In this document: piece after piece, positions 21,791 through 35,904 of the stretch
Position numbering within the stretch: position 1 is the stretch's first letter
How the letters are laid out: the number at the start of each line of letters is the position of its first letter
Assembly: GCA_905147135.1 (NCBI GenBank)
Contig: LR990045.1
Location: forward strand, 12,872,173 to 12,936,172
Origin: Blastobasis lacticolella
Taxonomy: Eukaryota; Arthropoda; Insecta; Lepidoptera; Blastobasidae
Reading direction: 5' to 3'
DNA: 64,000 nucleotides
Program-made: the position numbers and the translations under genes
The notes under the pieces: generated by a model
Database searches by the model: none
Told to the model about the DNA's origin: nothing
What the model saw: only the letters and a program-made list of their open reading frames with translations

Positions 21791-23142
21791 CGTTAAGATG
21801 ATTATCTCTCATTTTCCTCTGTCTCAACAATTATTCCAACAATTGTCGAAAACGGAATCGATTTCAATAAATTAGATGTCCCGCTTCATACCACTTAGCT
21901 CGAAGAAATAGTCCAAACATTAATTCAAGGACCATCGTTAACAGAGACCCCTCGTTAAAAATTACCACCGAGTGCCGAGCTATTGCAAATTGCGCCATTT
22001 GCAATGTTAAGAACGACCCGTTGCATCGAGATAATGCATTTTAATGACTCGAAATGCTAAAATCGATACATCTAGTGGGGTGCTCCTCCCTACTCCGCTA
22101 CTACATTGTGCAAGAATTGACAGTGACAGGTCCACGACGGTAACTTTTTGTGCACGAAAATTTAATTCAATACCTACAGTTTCGGAGTAGAATACCTAAA
22201 GTAAGTAAAATCTTTGTATTATCCACAAAAATCTAAATAAATCGAGCTATTTAAAGTATTGTTGTGGTATAAGTGGTTGATTTACCTAAGACAATTTTTT
22301 TTAAGAGCGTGATGTCTTTATCACATTAATACGACCATGTTGCTCCATACTATATAGGTAGTACTGCTACAATTTTGTGGAGATGGATATCTATATAAAT
22401 TTAAATTAATTAGGTAAAGGTAGGTATTGTGCATTTCTTTTCTGCGATTATGTTTTAACACATATTTCGAAGGTATTTCTTGTTAGTATAAAGTAGCGTC
22501 GGTTGTGTTAGGTATCTCTAGTTTTGTAATTTCATTTTAAGACAATTAACGGTTCATTAAAATAAATTGGTAACTACTTAGAAAAATTTTGCCGGAGTAG
22601 ATACTAGGTATATCTACTTTACAACAATAAGGAGTTACACTTCTCATTAAGTATTAAAAAGGTATTGGTTCGGTACACAACGTAGTAAGTACCTACAAAA
22701 ATATGAAAATGAAATACGTGTTGATAGCTTGGTTTCCGAGCCCGGCCGGTAATGTTGATTCAAGTTTCCATTCGGCAAAACCACTGCACAGCACAAGACA
22801 ATCACCATAAAAAGCATCACAAACCAACACTATTGCTCTACCACACCGGTGTTAAATTTTTATAACTAAATATTTTCTCTACGTAAAGTGAGGGTGATAT
22901 TCATTGTAAATAGTGTAAATACCTGCCTACTTAAATGTACTTAATTTGTCGTTCGTGTAGGGCAAGTTAGTATTTGGGTGCACTAAGTTAACCAAGACGA
23001 ATTGCAGACGGACAAAGCTCGCGGAAGCGTCAGTTAGTCCAGATTTGAGAAATGTCGTTCCATACGATGCAAAGCTAGGCCAAATGGTTCACGCTCACGT
23101 TGGGTACAAACGAACAAAATCCACTCAAACAAACATATTTAC

Positions 23143-23226
23143 CTCTCTTCGGCTTCCATCATCCAACGTTCGAGCACCGGTTTGATTTTCTGCGCACTTT
23201 TTGGTGTTATATCCAATTTCTCAAAT
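23143..23226 (-). CDS. pdm3: pdm3 exon: end of the POU-specific domain
   Basis: 84 bp, codons 452-479 plus two bases. The acceptor is gttcgatacag and the donor is GAGAG|GTAAAT. It reads FEKLDITPKSAQKIKPVLER, then WMMEAEER. The pattern FE.L..T.KSAQK.KPVLE.W..EAE is the fourth helix region of POU-specific domains. It is short and easily missed; the split Arg codons on both sides match the neighbouring exons. Confidence 0.95.
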
Positions 23227-26200
23227 CTGTATCGAACATAAATGTGATGTTAGAGTGTTGCTACGCTCGGGCGGACGCACCGCTAAAGGGCTAAGCTCGC
23301 GGTTCGCGGTGAGAGGGTACTCCTTTCCGAATCAACACAGGCATCACAGGACATTGACATTGCGTTAATGATTGTAGAGCGAAACAAAAAACAATAGGCA
23401 ATTTAGGCTGCGCGGGTAATCAGTTTGATTAATACCGAACACGGCAACAATAAAACATCGCATTCAATTAGAAACGAAAGGTAACGTATGCCAATGCCCT
23501 GGCTTTTGAATTGCGCAAAATGAATATTAATAAAAATAAGAGTAATGAAACAGTACATCATGCTACATTAGATGGAAAGTTAGAATATTCGTAGAGCTAC
23601 AATGATACACAAAAGTTTCTCACAACTATTACTCATAATGTCGAATGGACATGGTTTGGTAGCCGGCACATTAATGTACAGCATTTGTCTTAACATCAAA
23701 ATGCGTTGCTATGATGCATGGCGCCTTACGGTGATTATTTCATATGCAAATACCGTATACGTGTGAAAAGGAAAAGAAAGAACGTCAAAACCGGTAATTA
23801 CACGTAATTATGCGGCATACATTCGAAACCGTATGCGATCGCCGATGTAGATAAGATTAAATTAAATAGCGTTGAAACATTTTGATTCAAAGACAATCTA
23901 CGTGTGGACTGGGCTGTTGAAAGTGAGTCGAAGCGTGTGCTTAATGTATTTAAGTGCATCTCCTAAATTATCTCCATTGTTGGCTTCATTGTAATTTTAC
24001 AATTACATTTGTAGATTTTTAACTTTCCCAACGCTACTTTACTTATTAGCCGGAACATCTCCGTAATACGGTCTTGAGAGATAACGTTGTTGGCAACTGA
24101 TGGTTATAATTTAGGAGATACGAGTGTATTGTATGGAGTATATAACAAAACACATACATGTTTTGTTGTTGTGAAGACAGCTGAGCTGCTAGCATCTGCG
24201 AAGCCAGGGCACTGGGGACGGTAACAAATAGTTTGTTAGAGTTGTCTTATCCAGTGGGGACTGACATACCCTGCAGGAATGTCACAAACACAATCTTATT
24301 CATAAAACACACATAAAGGTACAAAGTCGCATGCGTTGACAATCCAGGCGTTGATAATTAATATTCAAGAACAATGATTGCTATATTTTTATCTGTGAAA
24401 TACTATATTGAAGCATTTGTTCTTGACGAACAGAGAAGGAAAATAGAATAAAAATTTTGTATGATCTTAAAAAATGTATAACTATAGGTAGGTACCCTGC
24501 CATTTCGCAAGAAGGAGACGGATACACCTCTTATTGAATGGTTTGAATGTTATTTTTACTTTTTTAATACCTATAATTAATATCAACAGTTCAATCAATC
24601 AAATGGTAACTTTATTTGAACTTCCATCAGCCTATTTTTGTATCCGCATAATCTATTACTTACAATTCCATCTGAGATTACAATAACGTATGCGGCTGAA
24701 GTACCACAAACGGTAACTCGTCAAGATCAAAATCTGAATAACATTATCATGTGATGCCCTGACGCATTTCGTCTTATGTGCAATTGTAATTTGGTGCATC
24801 TTGCTTCTTTATGGTTAATTCAGTGTTTGTCGCGCCAAGCTGCGTATGAGCATCCCCAATGTAGGTGACAATGACCCTGCCAACTACCGCGTTTGGTGAT
24901 ACGCAGTTATTGGCTTTTGAAAAACAACGCTTCAGTTTATATTTGAGACTTAATTTATTCTGGTCCTTATAAATAAGGTAAATGATTTGTTTGTGCACTC
25001 TTTATCCTCTTGTTTTGCGCTGTTTATTTTAAAAAGGTATGTAAATTTTAACATAATTTATTAAATGCGCTATATAGTGACCAAAGTAATTGTAGTATTT
25101 TTTAACAAAGGATTACTTAGTAAAGTAGTTATAAACCAAATTATCTGGAAAATACTTGAAAGAGCTCTTCAAAATCAGTCGAAGAAATATTAGGATTTGA
25201 TCGCTTAACGAGAAATCCCCCAATAAATTAATCAAAGAGTTGATATTGAAAATTTTATATTTGTTCAACTGTTAAAAACTTTTTAATTTCTAATTTGCAA
25301 ATACACTTCCAAAGGAATAAATTAAGGGCTTTTTAAAACGGCTCGCCGTCGCTGTGACAAGCGAGCGAGTGTTCGTCAAAAGGGCAGCCTCTTAAATTCG
25401 TTCTTTCTCAAATAATATGTTTTAATTAAAATGCAAATTAATTAAGTCCAGCATAATCAAAGGGGTAACTACCATGTAGCGTCGTCACGACACCAAATTG
25501 GTGGGGACGACGAAAGAAAAATTAATGGAAAATGAAATCACGACGGGACAAAGACAGGGCAGCTCTACTCTTTTAATTACACGAAAAAAGTAATTACGGC
25601 CAAGATAATTAATTAACTGGAACAGAAGTAACGATTAATGATTTTATTATACGGAGAAGGTTTGTTGGGGGTGGGCGAATTGAAATTTCCTTCGGCACCG
25701 GTCGCATTCCGCTTTGCATCGAAATTCGATTTGTCGCGTAACGTTACGGCCGATTTACTTTGCTTCAATTAAACATAAAGGAGTAGGTAGCGGTGGTTAC
25801 GCCGGGCCTGCACCGCCCCAGTCGCGCATACCAGTCTTTGGTAATGTTGCACACAGTTTCCGTAAATTATATCAGGGCTGGTAATTAATGACAATTTTAA
25901 TCTTTTACGAGATCGTCTGCAAACAAAGGGAAAAAATATCCCAAAAGACCTGAATAAGATATCGGCTGTATTACTATTAAAACAACCTGTCTAATATCTG
26001 TCTAGTGTTTGACACTGGCAATCAGTAAAAGACACTCAATCGATTCGAATCCCGAGGCGAAAATAAAAAAGTAAAAAAAAGAAAGAAACATAATTAAAAC
26101 GAGAACGCACGCGCCTACGACTAGGCCAGTAAAAAATGGTGTAAGCCACGGAACGGAAGCGGTCCGAACTGTAATTAATTAACCGAATTGTAAGCAATGA

Positions 26201-26736
26201 AAGAACTCATGCTGTTTTACAAATCACTTCAATTAACGATATTAAAAAGTTAGAATGATAACCGGGTTCACGCCGCCGTGACGACGTCACGAAAAATGTT
26301 CCAGAAACCGTTGAATTGTGTACTAAATGTTGTGAAATTATTTTTTTTATTCCGCCAGCCAGTTGGGGTGACGGTGTAATTTGGAAGCATGCGACTTTAT
26401 ATCCTTGATCTTAATTAAACAAATCAATTACAGAATTGTTTCTTTTAGACATTTGATTGCTTATCTATTGTTTCGCTGGTTAGGTAGCGAGAAGGTAATG
26501 AAGGATTGTGTGATTATATCACACAGGTATAATATTAAAATATGTCGTTTATCGTGCATAGTACTCTACAACACCTGCTCAAATCCAATCTCTTAAAAAA
26601 ATACTTTCGTAATTGAAAGTATCTATCGATAAGTATAAATTGATCACAAAAATTCAAAATACAAAGCACTCTCATACTTCAGTTCTCGAGCTAAAATTAG
26701 AATAGGAGTGTTCTGGAAGCTGTTAAAGGTTCTCAC
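23227..26736 (-). other. pdm3 intron between the two POU-specific exons
   Basis: 3.5 kb of mainly unique AT-rich sequence, with TAATTA-type homeodomain sites in many places. An exact octamer fused to a homeodomain site, ATGCAAATTAATTA, is at 25431-25444. No gene and no obvious transposon were seen. Confidence 0.7.
25431..25444 (+). promoter_or_regulatory. Octamer plus homeodomain site inside pdm3
   Basis: ATGCAAAT is the classical POU octamer. Here TAATTA overlaps its end. Such a composite would suit binding by a POU protein, including pdm3 itself. Only sequence supports this. Confidence 0.35.
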
Positions 26737-26917
26737 CTGCAGATGGCGCTTTGACTGTACGCTGGGCCTTCGGTGACGGACAAGGCCTGACCGACCTGGG
26801 TTTGCGTGAGCCCTAGCCCAAGCCGCCTTAACTTGAACGCCTTTGCGAACTCCTTGATGTCATCTAGGTTGATCCCATCCACTACGTTACTGGATGACTG
26901 GCTGATGGTGGGCTGAT
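26737..26917 (-). CDS. pdm3: pdm3 exon: main part of the POU-specific domain
   Basis: 181 bp, codons 392-451 plus two bases. The acceptor is acattccaacag and the donor is GCAG|GTGAGA. It reads DGINLDDIKEFAKAFKLRRL, then GLGLTQTQVGQALSVTEGPA, then YSQSAICR. GLTQTQVG is the recognition-helix region that contacts ATGC. EGPAYSQSAICR is specific to class 6, where other POU classes have a different loop. The POU domain as a whole covers about codons 405-557. Confidence 0.96.
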
Positions 26918-27519
26918 CTGTTGGAATGTAGTTTAGAGTAAATAACATGTTTAGAGATTTTTTATAATGGAGTAAAAGCAAACTAGCTAGTGATCACTGT
27001 CGTTGCGACCAAAGGCGTCACTGTCTTTAAGATAGGTTATCAGTATGGTTCTGCTGTTAACAGGGCAGGGCAGTTGACAGTCGGTTCTACAGTAATTACC
27101 TGATCTGCCAAATCTTGGATTACGGTTAAGACACTGGACACTTGCGCGTGAGGGCGCAACCGAAAATCGACGCCAAGATTTATTTTATTCGGCGCCACTG
27201 TCCAGACTCATACCTCACGAATGGCTTCGATGGCACGATGTCTCGTAGGTGTGCTTCCTAATACTGTTGGCGAAGCGACGTTGACCAAGGTTTTCCGCTG
27301 GGGACCAGGAGACTGGTTGAACAATTTAAGGCCTCGTGACAATATTTTTTATGGATGGAAGTTTGTTACCTAACTACTCCTTCACGCAAAAACTATAAAC
27401 GAATAAAATTTGGTAGTATTTTAGGTAGCTATAGCCCAGAATAGCAAAAAAGCTGGCTGGCTGGCTTCTGGCAGTGTAAAAAATTAAAATTAAAATTTTC
27501 ACTAAAACGCGTTTAGTTT

Positions 27520-27640
27520 TTATATATTTTTTTATTTTTTTTCTTTCATTATTTTTTTTTCCTTGTTTAATTTATTTTAATTTTATGTAATTTTTTTTTT
27601 ATATGTCGAGCTAAATGTAAATACCTTTTTTTTTATATTC
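27520..27640. repeat. T-rich low-complexity tract
   Basis: Repeated runs of 8-10 T, for example tatatttttttattttttttc and ttattttttttttccttg. No coding potential. Confidence 0.85.
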
Positions 27641-30344
27641 TTGTTGATTATTAATTATATTCTTGTAGTAATTCATTTGTACTAATTGTGCGTTCGATTA
27701 AATTAGTGTTATCAATTTTTTAATATTTTTTGCACTTAAAAATTTAGGATAATTTGTCTGTAGGTAATTATATTTTCAATTAAGTGTACCTACTAGACAC
27801 AATTTTGGAATGAATGGCATGGTTTAAGTAACAGATAGTACGGGTAATGACTTCCATTCCCTCTATAGCAATACCTATATAGCCAACGTCGAAGCGTAAG
27901 CACTTTCGACTGCTATACTTAGGTATTAATCTTCGTGTACTGATGTAGGTATATCTTAAGAGGCATTAGGCCAGTGGAGCGACTACCATCTGACCTCCGT
28001 GACCGTGCTACCAGGGGAACCTGACCACATTGGATCAAATATTAGGTAACTACACGAAAACCTACGGAAATTAAGTACTCGCTTCATTAGCCACCCTCAC
28101 ATACTGGTAGACAAACGAAATCGCAACCAACAAAATGAAATTAGGAATCGTTTGTGCACCGGTAAACGGGGAAAACGATTGCCAATTTACCAGCCCTAAA
28201 CCGTCTTAATTGATGCAGACACTACTTAAACTACCGGGGAGGGGGTAGATAGGGAAAGTAATTTGTCATCGGTTAGGGGGGGGGGAGCCCAGCCCCCCTC
28301 GGCAGTCGCGGGTCTGCCTGCGAGACGGTAGCACGTCCCCACTAATGACATCCTCCATAATTAGGAGATGCCACCATCTACTAATTACATAAATTGCCCA
28401 CTAAACTTGGCTATAATTTCGCCTCATGTTTAAATGGTGGCTTAAGGCTTAAGCGCTTAAGACTATCGGAATGTATGGTTAGCCCCCCTAGGCAGAGCGG
28501 TGTCAGGTTTGCGCAAGGTGCTGCGTATGACTACAAAACTAATTAAATGCCTATGTGGAGTCATTTACGTCGGGTACTAAAACTAAATCTGACGATTCAA
28601 CTAGAGTACAGCTTTTGATACTACGAAAACAATTTATCTTGCATTTATCTCGTTGCTCCTCAACGTAGTACCTATATATACTTAATATAAAACAATATTG
28701 TAAAGTTTCTCGCTCGACCACCTAGTCGCTAAATGAACATCATCATTATCAGACCATAAGAGTCTACTGATGGACTCCACATTAGCGGAGTGTATTGCTA
28801 TAACCACGCTTAGCAAACTGATTGATGATCGCAGTGTTGATAATATGTACTATTCAACAGAAAACGCCCATTTTCTGACTTCTACGACACCCGTTAATGG
28901 AAAGGATTGACACCACACGCACATTGATGACCAAACTGATGTAAAAACAGCTTCAAGTCTACCTCGACTTCGCGTAACTACCGTAGAATCTCCAACCCAG
29001 CATAACAATCCATAGCTCACCTCAGAACCTCGTTCGCTTCTCGGATCGCGTGTGGAGACTTCATCCATTAATTAACTACCATAGATAAGCCAATTGTATA
29101 TAAAGAGCAATAGCTAACAGTACCGGCCAAATCCAATAACAATAATGCATCAAGATACCGCACTGTTAATTGTTTAATACATGTAATAAATTAATTAGAT
29201 ACAATTAAAGTTTGCGTGATCGAGTAACACGTTTATTGACCCCCAGCCAGTTGCGTAGCGAACCTACGTGCCCGAGAACAGTTTTTTGAAATTGCTCCTA
29301 TTAATTCGTAAAGGCTATTATGTATTTTGGATGCTCAACTCGGCGCACACTTTCTTTGTTGCTTCGTATCGTTTGCGAGAGTCTTTATCCACAGATAATG
29401 TCGAGGTGTCGAATATCAGACTTTAAAGTAACTTTCTTGATGTTGATGAACAAGTGACGTAAGGACGAAAGATTCGCCGGAACAACCACCTGGGGATCGA
29501 ATATGTACCGCTTAAGGTATCTAATAGTATGCACCCCTAAAGTAAACGAATTCACAAATGTGTAATGGTAACCCCAAACAAAATTATACCTTAATACCAG
29601 ATTTGCGTTTCGAAAAACTTAATATCGCACTGGCATGCCAGCCCGATGCATAATTTAGAGCCAAAAAATTGGACAACAACAATCAAAGCGGGCCGCTTTC
29701 GGCATTTCATATTCAACGCTAGATTATCTTTAATTAAAAACTTTTTTGAGTGATTAGGTGAATCATCGATGCTTTACAAAACTCAGACACACTTAATTAA
29801 GAACAGTATCGTGTTATAACATCGCTTCCTGCTACAGGCTTAAGGAATAAATTTGATTGAACCCCCATTCGTGCCGATAGCAAATCGTAAATTTGTGAAC
29901 AGGTAATGGGTGAAATTACGCGGACCGAATCGTCTCGAGTCGTGTTATCGATTGCGTTCAAGAATCGAAAACGATATCGATTATAATTAACGCGTATTAT
30001 TGTAACTGTTATAAGCACTTTTGAACGAGTTTCTTGACAAATGAAGTGGTTGTTCAGTAAAAGTTGGACAATTTCTGTAATATAATCGAGGGCTTTTCAT
30101 TCTGTGATCGGTTATAATTAAAGAGCTATTGTGATTTCAATCAAAGTTTAGGTAATATTGAGAGCTTAGCAGAAATAGGTTATAGTTTAAAATATGGCTA
30201 TGTAATTGTCTAGACTATGTAGGTATGCATCACTTTAGCTTACAGCCCTACCATAAGTTAGGCCACAAAGTAAATAATTATAATTTTGACTGTGGTATTG
30301 TTTCGTTTTTTATTATTTTGAAATTTATTACAAATTACTAGAAT

Positions 30345-30605
30345 ACTAGTCATCTCAAGCGGCTTTCACCTGCGCGCAGTTGAGTTCTCTGTAAATATTC
30401 AACGTTCCTGCGGAACCCTAGTAAGTATTTTCCCGGGATAAAAGTAACCTACGTCACTCGGGAATAATGTAGCTTCGTATTAGTGAAAAATTTATTAAAA
30501 TCAGTACCTACACTAGTTTTTGTGTTTATCCATTACAACCATACACACATACAAACAAACATTCAAATCTTTCCTTTCTTTAATATTGGTATATGTAGAT
30601 TGACT
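30345..30605 (+). repeat. Dispersed lepidopteran repeat family B
   Basis: Contains ttttcccgggataaaagtaacctacgtcactcgggaataatgtagcttc, then attaaaatcagtacctacactagtttttgtg, then cacacatacaaacaaacattcaaatctttcc. This phrase order is characteristic of one abundant moth repeat. 11540-11785 is a more diverged relative. Confidence 0.7.
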
Positions 30606-31244
30606 AGCAAACATTTTAAGATTATTCTTGTAATGCTGTGATCCAAAAATCCAACGAAAATATCTACAATCATACGCACAACTACTGAAGATTTCTCCGA
30701 AAGAAATTATCGAATAGTTAATCTAGTTAGTTAATCCTGCGCCTGGGCACATCTGGCTCTACCTCCGTACGAACATAATTTACTTCAGTTTAAGCTCTCT
30801 AATTTCGATATAGCTAATTTCACGGTTTATTTTAAAGCCAGTAAAATACAGTAGTGTACTACCTACTAGTGAGCCTCCTAAAGTTAATTACGTACCAAAC
30901 AAAGACCGACATACGCTCTAAGAGCTAATCACTATCTAAGCCCAATCTACAAACGCACGAAAGATATCCATTGAAAAGATAACGCGTTCTCGTAAAAGGA
31001 AGTGCGTTAGTTCGAAATTAGGGCCCGTGTACCCACAATTCGTGTGCTTAACTTGTGTAACTGGAAAGTGGATAACAAATGGTCGCCCGCGCTGATACCA
31101 ATTACGCATTATGTCGTTAGGACTTTATTGCAATTAACTGTTGCTCCAAATGAGTGCTATCGATTAGGAGATAAAACCCAGGATCGTGAGGTCGTGTGAC
31201 GGGGCGTGTTTGGAGATTCTTTTCCCGAACGGATTAAGACGTCA

Positions 31245-31384
31245 CACACAATTTTTTTTTATGTAATACGGCAGACAACCTGATGGAAAGTGGTTACCGC
31301 CGTCTATGGACATCAGCAACATCAGGGGTGCTACCAATGCGTTGCCCGCCTCTAAGGTTCAAGAGGTATATACGTCTTGAACCT
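31245..31384 (+). repeat. Family C fragment followed by a 30-bp near-palindrome
   Basis: A T-run, then atgtaatacggcaga, aacctgatggaaagtggtta and caatgcgttgcccgcctct match the 4650 copy. The palindrome aggttcaaga...tcttgaacct occupies 31355-31384 immediately after it. Confidence 0.7.
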
Positions 31385-34300
31385 CTTGGTTATTAAGTAA
31401 AATCTAATTCAGTAGAGGAGTTTCAATGTAAGTTTAAAGTAGTGAGTAGAACTACTATTGTGAGGTGTGAGATGCATAGGTAAAATTTTTTTATTCTTGC
31501 TTTTGATCGCGACATCGCGAATTTCGGAATTAATTAAAGCTTTATATATTACGCTGGCAAAATTTTTATCACAATTCGTTTAGTAGTTTTTATGTGAAAG
31601 AGTCACGAACATTGGCATTTATAATTTTAGTAAGACATAACTACCTATAGATGCTCGTTTACACGTAACTGTCGGAATAATGCGTTTTTCTTCACTATTC
31701 AAAAGTATACCTATGCTTACATAGCTAGAAAAATATTAATAACGGAAAGCCGCTAGAAAACCTACTCGACTATAAAAACTAACCGTACAACCAAGCGGCC
31801 GTTGATACACCAATAAACCCAGTTCTGACGCCTCGTCGGCACAACTCTTTGTTTTTCTTATCGATCGCTTCAATTTTATCGGCCCCGTTAATTATTTGTA
31901 ATGGATTTTAATTAGTTAATTAATTAATTTAGTTCAGTACAAAAGTTCGCCGTACCGCCATTCGGTACCTTTGATGCCGTACCGTTCCTTGCTTTGGGAA
32001 ATCGCCTTTGTAGAACGCAATTTCGTGTCATTAGGCTTATTTCGATGGAAATTAAATTTGATTTTAAATTGATAAGTTATCTTGATTAGATATTGATGAG
32101 TGAACAATTTTGATGGAAGGCTTTGTGGGGCGGGCGGCAATGCCTTGTTCGCGGCATGGCTAAGGTACATTGCTCTGACTGTACTGAAGGATTCAAATGT
32201 TCGTGGTTTGAACAAGGATAATTAGCCAGCAATGTACTTCTTGTGGACTAACTTCCTCGCCCTAGTCTAGAGCAAACAACGCTTAAAGGTGTCTTTATAA
32301 CAAGTAAGTATGTAGGTATACACAGACGTGTTATGCGAGGACGTGTTATGTACAAAACTTTGTTATTGTGTTGTTTCATGTACAAACGTTAACTTTAGAG
32401 CTTTTTAAAAAGTTAATTTGTTTTCACTGCAAACTGAACATAGACGAAAAGTGTAAAGGGTGGTTAGGTTACTATTTTGTTCGAATTCAATTGAATTAAA
32501 AACTATGGTCCATTGTCTCAAGAACCAGCTAACAATTCCCCCAAAGCTAATCGCAGCGGCGGCGCCCCTAAAAATATCCGCCCGGATCGAACGAAATTAT
32601 TTAGACAAATTGGCGTTCGGCAAACTGAAGAGGAACTGAGTAATTTGGTAATTGTATCCACTAGCGGGGAATTAAATAGTAATCAATAGACCGGGCCCGA
32701 GGCCGGGGGCCATTACAGCGAGCGGCACGACGCCGATACGATCACGATACGATCGGTCATTTGGTCGTCGCGAATTAGCTGCTAACCGAAATGAGGGGCA
32801 TTCGTTTATTCGTTTATTGTGTACTTGTATATCGTTGGATTAGTAGATTTGTTTTACGAAAAATACAATTCCTTCATAAAGAAAGTCGAGTATGGTGCGC
32901 GTAAGATATTTCTGCACTTAGGTTATGGCGTCCTTGTCATGGTTTTCGTTGGGCGTTATTCTTGTTGGCCTATTTTTAGCTATCTGTAAAACTTACTTCC
33001 ATTTTCAGCCACGAGCAAAGTTATCTTGCACGCATTCTACCTGAAATACAATGTCACTATTCGCGTCTGCCTCTTTGGTCGCTTACTTCTTCTAAACAAT
33101 GCAGGTTTTAAACAGGTTTTCACCAATGGGATAGTGCTAGGATGATTTTATTTCATTTTATTGTTCTATTAGAGGTTGCGTCGCTTGGAAGAGAGAAACA
33201 AATCGCGCTCCCCTTTCCCCACAATAACAGCCGCGCAACAGCAGCGGATGTTAGTCAACCTATTTTACAGGTAATCTAATTGTATATTTTTTACTGCCTA
33301 CCTTGCACATGGTCAGGTAGTCCATCTGATGGAAAGTGACCACTGTCGACCAGGCCGTCCGCAACTAATGGGAACAGATACGGTACCGGCTTTTGAGGTA
33401 CCTGTAGGTATGCCTTTTGAAGAACCCCATGTGGTAGTGCAGAGTTTACTAATATTTTCTCTAGTGTGAACCCCTAATGCCACCGTACTATGGATCCGTG
33501 GTCTCCTATAAATAAATAAAAATCGCTCTCAAACTTTTATTAGTGCATGTGTGGTTGCAAAACCCACATGCGCAAGGAAACCTACTGGGATCCGTGGTAG
33601 ATGCCCCTGAAATGTAATTATAATAGAATAATGCAAAATTAATTAAACTGTTATTATAAAATCTTACTCAACTTTTTTAGAATTTAGATTCAGAACAGCT
33701 GGGGTGAACATGATAAACGTAACACTGAAAGAGCGCAGCGAGCTCATCTCTGTATTATTGGTATATTGACTCTTAAAATCCGGATAAAAGTACGAAACGG
33801 TGACCCATCCAGTTCCCGGTCTGTTCGTGCGTAGCTTAACTTTTCTTTATAAATACGATTAATCAATCTTCTAATACTCTTTATTTAAATATAAAAATAC
33901 AGTAAGGTACATGTTAAATGGCAGGTGTATGTGAAAAGAATATAAAAAAAATTCTGCCACGCTTCCCAAACTACCTGTGTTTTGTGAATCAGTGAAATCA
34001 CCCATGGCACCACATCATACTTTTTAATTGTGGAAAAAAATAGGTTACTTGAACATCGTCACATCATGACGTTATTCCCATGATTATTGTTTAATTAATA
34101 AATCGTGCCCATTAAAGTTCCCTCGGCAGTTTAGCAGCAGTATTGTTTTAAACGTCAGGGGTAGTTCTGACTTCTGAGGCACTAATTTAACGTGTTTAGC
34201 GTTAATGTTTGTCTTTGCAGTGCCTTTAATTCCCAACGAGTTCAAGGTTGGGCTTGGGAAAACGTGTCGTATTAAGTGTATGAAGATTTGTCGCTGTTAC

Positions 34301-34697
34301 AACAGGGATAGGTAGGTAATATACCTACCTAGCGTCATTGTATCGCCATCGTCGGTATCGACGCTACGATGAGGTGAGAAGACGGATAATGCTTGTCTAT
34401 ATATATTTTCTATAAGTAAGTAGTTTTCGCCTTGTAGAAGGCGACTAATGTCTTCGATAAGCTAAGACCAGAAAATGTGCAGCAGCGGTTCCTGTTGTGC
34501 ATTTGGACTGTATTCTCCAATCCGACTACTGCTATGAAATATGGTAAACCTCTCTAAGAAATGTGGACGAGGCTCAAGTCCACCATTGAACTTTTATGAC
34601 AGGTATTAATGATTTTTTGCCGAAATGACCTATCTATCTAGTAAGTAGAATATTAAGTAGTTTGAATGTAACATCATTTGCAAAAGATTAGCACTGA

Positions 34698-35098
34698 ATG
34701 TGTCCATTAACACTTATCTTCTTGTCTCTATTAAGGGGCACCCACATTGACCTCGTTTTCTCGGACTCTCGTAGTAATCACTCGTTGCACCTACGTGTCA
34801 CTTATATTAACTACACTAACTCAAAAGGTTTTGTCCTTTTTAGTCTTCGCACTATGTTCGTATTATCGAGGTATTGCTGATAATGGTCATTATCACACAC
34901 GCACGCGCAGGATATGGAATGAGCTCCCTCCCGAAGTCTTTTCTTCGCACTATAACATGGGGTTCTTTAAAGGGCATGTCTACAGGTACCTCAAAGGCCG
35001 GCACCGCATCCGCTCCCTTTAGGTTACAGATGTCCTGGACGACGGTAGCCGCTTTCCATTAGGTGGACCGTCCGTTGCCTCCGTAGGCAATAAAAAAA
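34698..35098 (+). mobile_element. Truncated jockey-type LINE 3' end
   Basis: RTRRIWNELPPEVFSSHYNM, then GFFKGHVYRYLKGRHRIRSL, ending at a TAG at about 35022, matches the C-terminus of a family of lepidopteran LINE ORFs (WN.LP..VFP..YN...FK..V...L.GR). The 3' UTR phrase ggacgacggtagccgctttccattaggtggaccgtccgt and an A-run at about 35089-35100 follow. The upstream part is frameshifted. A shorter relative is at 56365-56460, and a 3' UTR piece is at 57035-57095. Confidence 0.7.
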
Positions 35099-35904
35099 AA
35101 ATTCGCCAGTCCGTCTATGCGTTATTCGTTCACAGTTAATGTGTCACAACACCATGCTCATTATGGCTCGGTGGCAATCAATTACCCGTTGCGTATAATC
35201 GTGGCGGGCGAATAGCGCGGTATCGATGCACTCATTAACTGACAATTAGCGGAGTAGGTCGCACCTTCTTTACTTTGTAGGGCTGCTGCGGTCGTTTTCG
35301 CAATTATTTATGCAATTTGGTAAAACTCACATGGGCGAAAGTGGGAACAGCCGCCCTTAAAACCTACGAGTTTGAACGCCATCTTCACACCTCAATTATA
35401 CAAAATTTAAGTTATTAAAAAAAATAAAAAATCGTACATACATAGAGAATGTATTCTCATATACCTGTTGCAAAATTAATAAAATCGGTTGAGATCTGAC
35501 GGAGGAAAATGAGGGCTACGAAATCTCGATTTTCTTGTCTTTCCAAATGCCTATTTTTCAAATGTCTCAGGGGCAGCCTTTCCTCTTACACAACGATACG
35601 AAAACGACTGAGTTAGATAATTGCACCCCAGACTTTTTAAGCGTCGTGCTGATGTAGAATGGTAGTGTAACACGAAACCGCAGTAAGAAGGCGCTTTAAT
35701 TGGATATAAATTTTGAAATTTTTGCTCCTCTAGGAAATTGGTAGCCAATGGAGAAGTTTGAGAAGTTGTGTGTTGTGCCCAAGTAGTATCCTTGATCCTT
35801 GAATCCTTAGTAGAATTAAGTTCATCAATATAGTCTCGAAAGCTGAAGTGGCAAAGGCCAGGTCATAGAGCACTTAGAGCTTATAGCCGTTGGGATTCAA
35901 ATGG

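Larger units (their letters stand above)
19329..23142 (-). other. pdm3 intron (3.8 kb) with several inverted-repeat elements
   Basis: It contains a SINE-like fragment at 19705-19800, a small MITE at 20060-20169, a foldback at 20553-20633, and a family A repeat at 21583-21790. Between these, roughly 22000-23100, the sequence is AT-rich and appears unique. No additional exon was supported. Confidence 0.7.

Noticed and set aside
26040..26055. gattcgaatcccga as a tRNA box B
   Set aside because: No box A or cloverleaf could be built in the 70 bases before it.
18202..26917. Identity as nubbin/pdm2 (POU class 2)
   Set aside because: EGPAYSQSAICR, KKRKRRTSFTPQALE..NAHFE.NTHPSG and KRQALKNT are class 6 signatures, so pdm3/POU6 is the right assignment.
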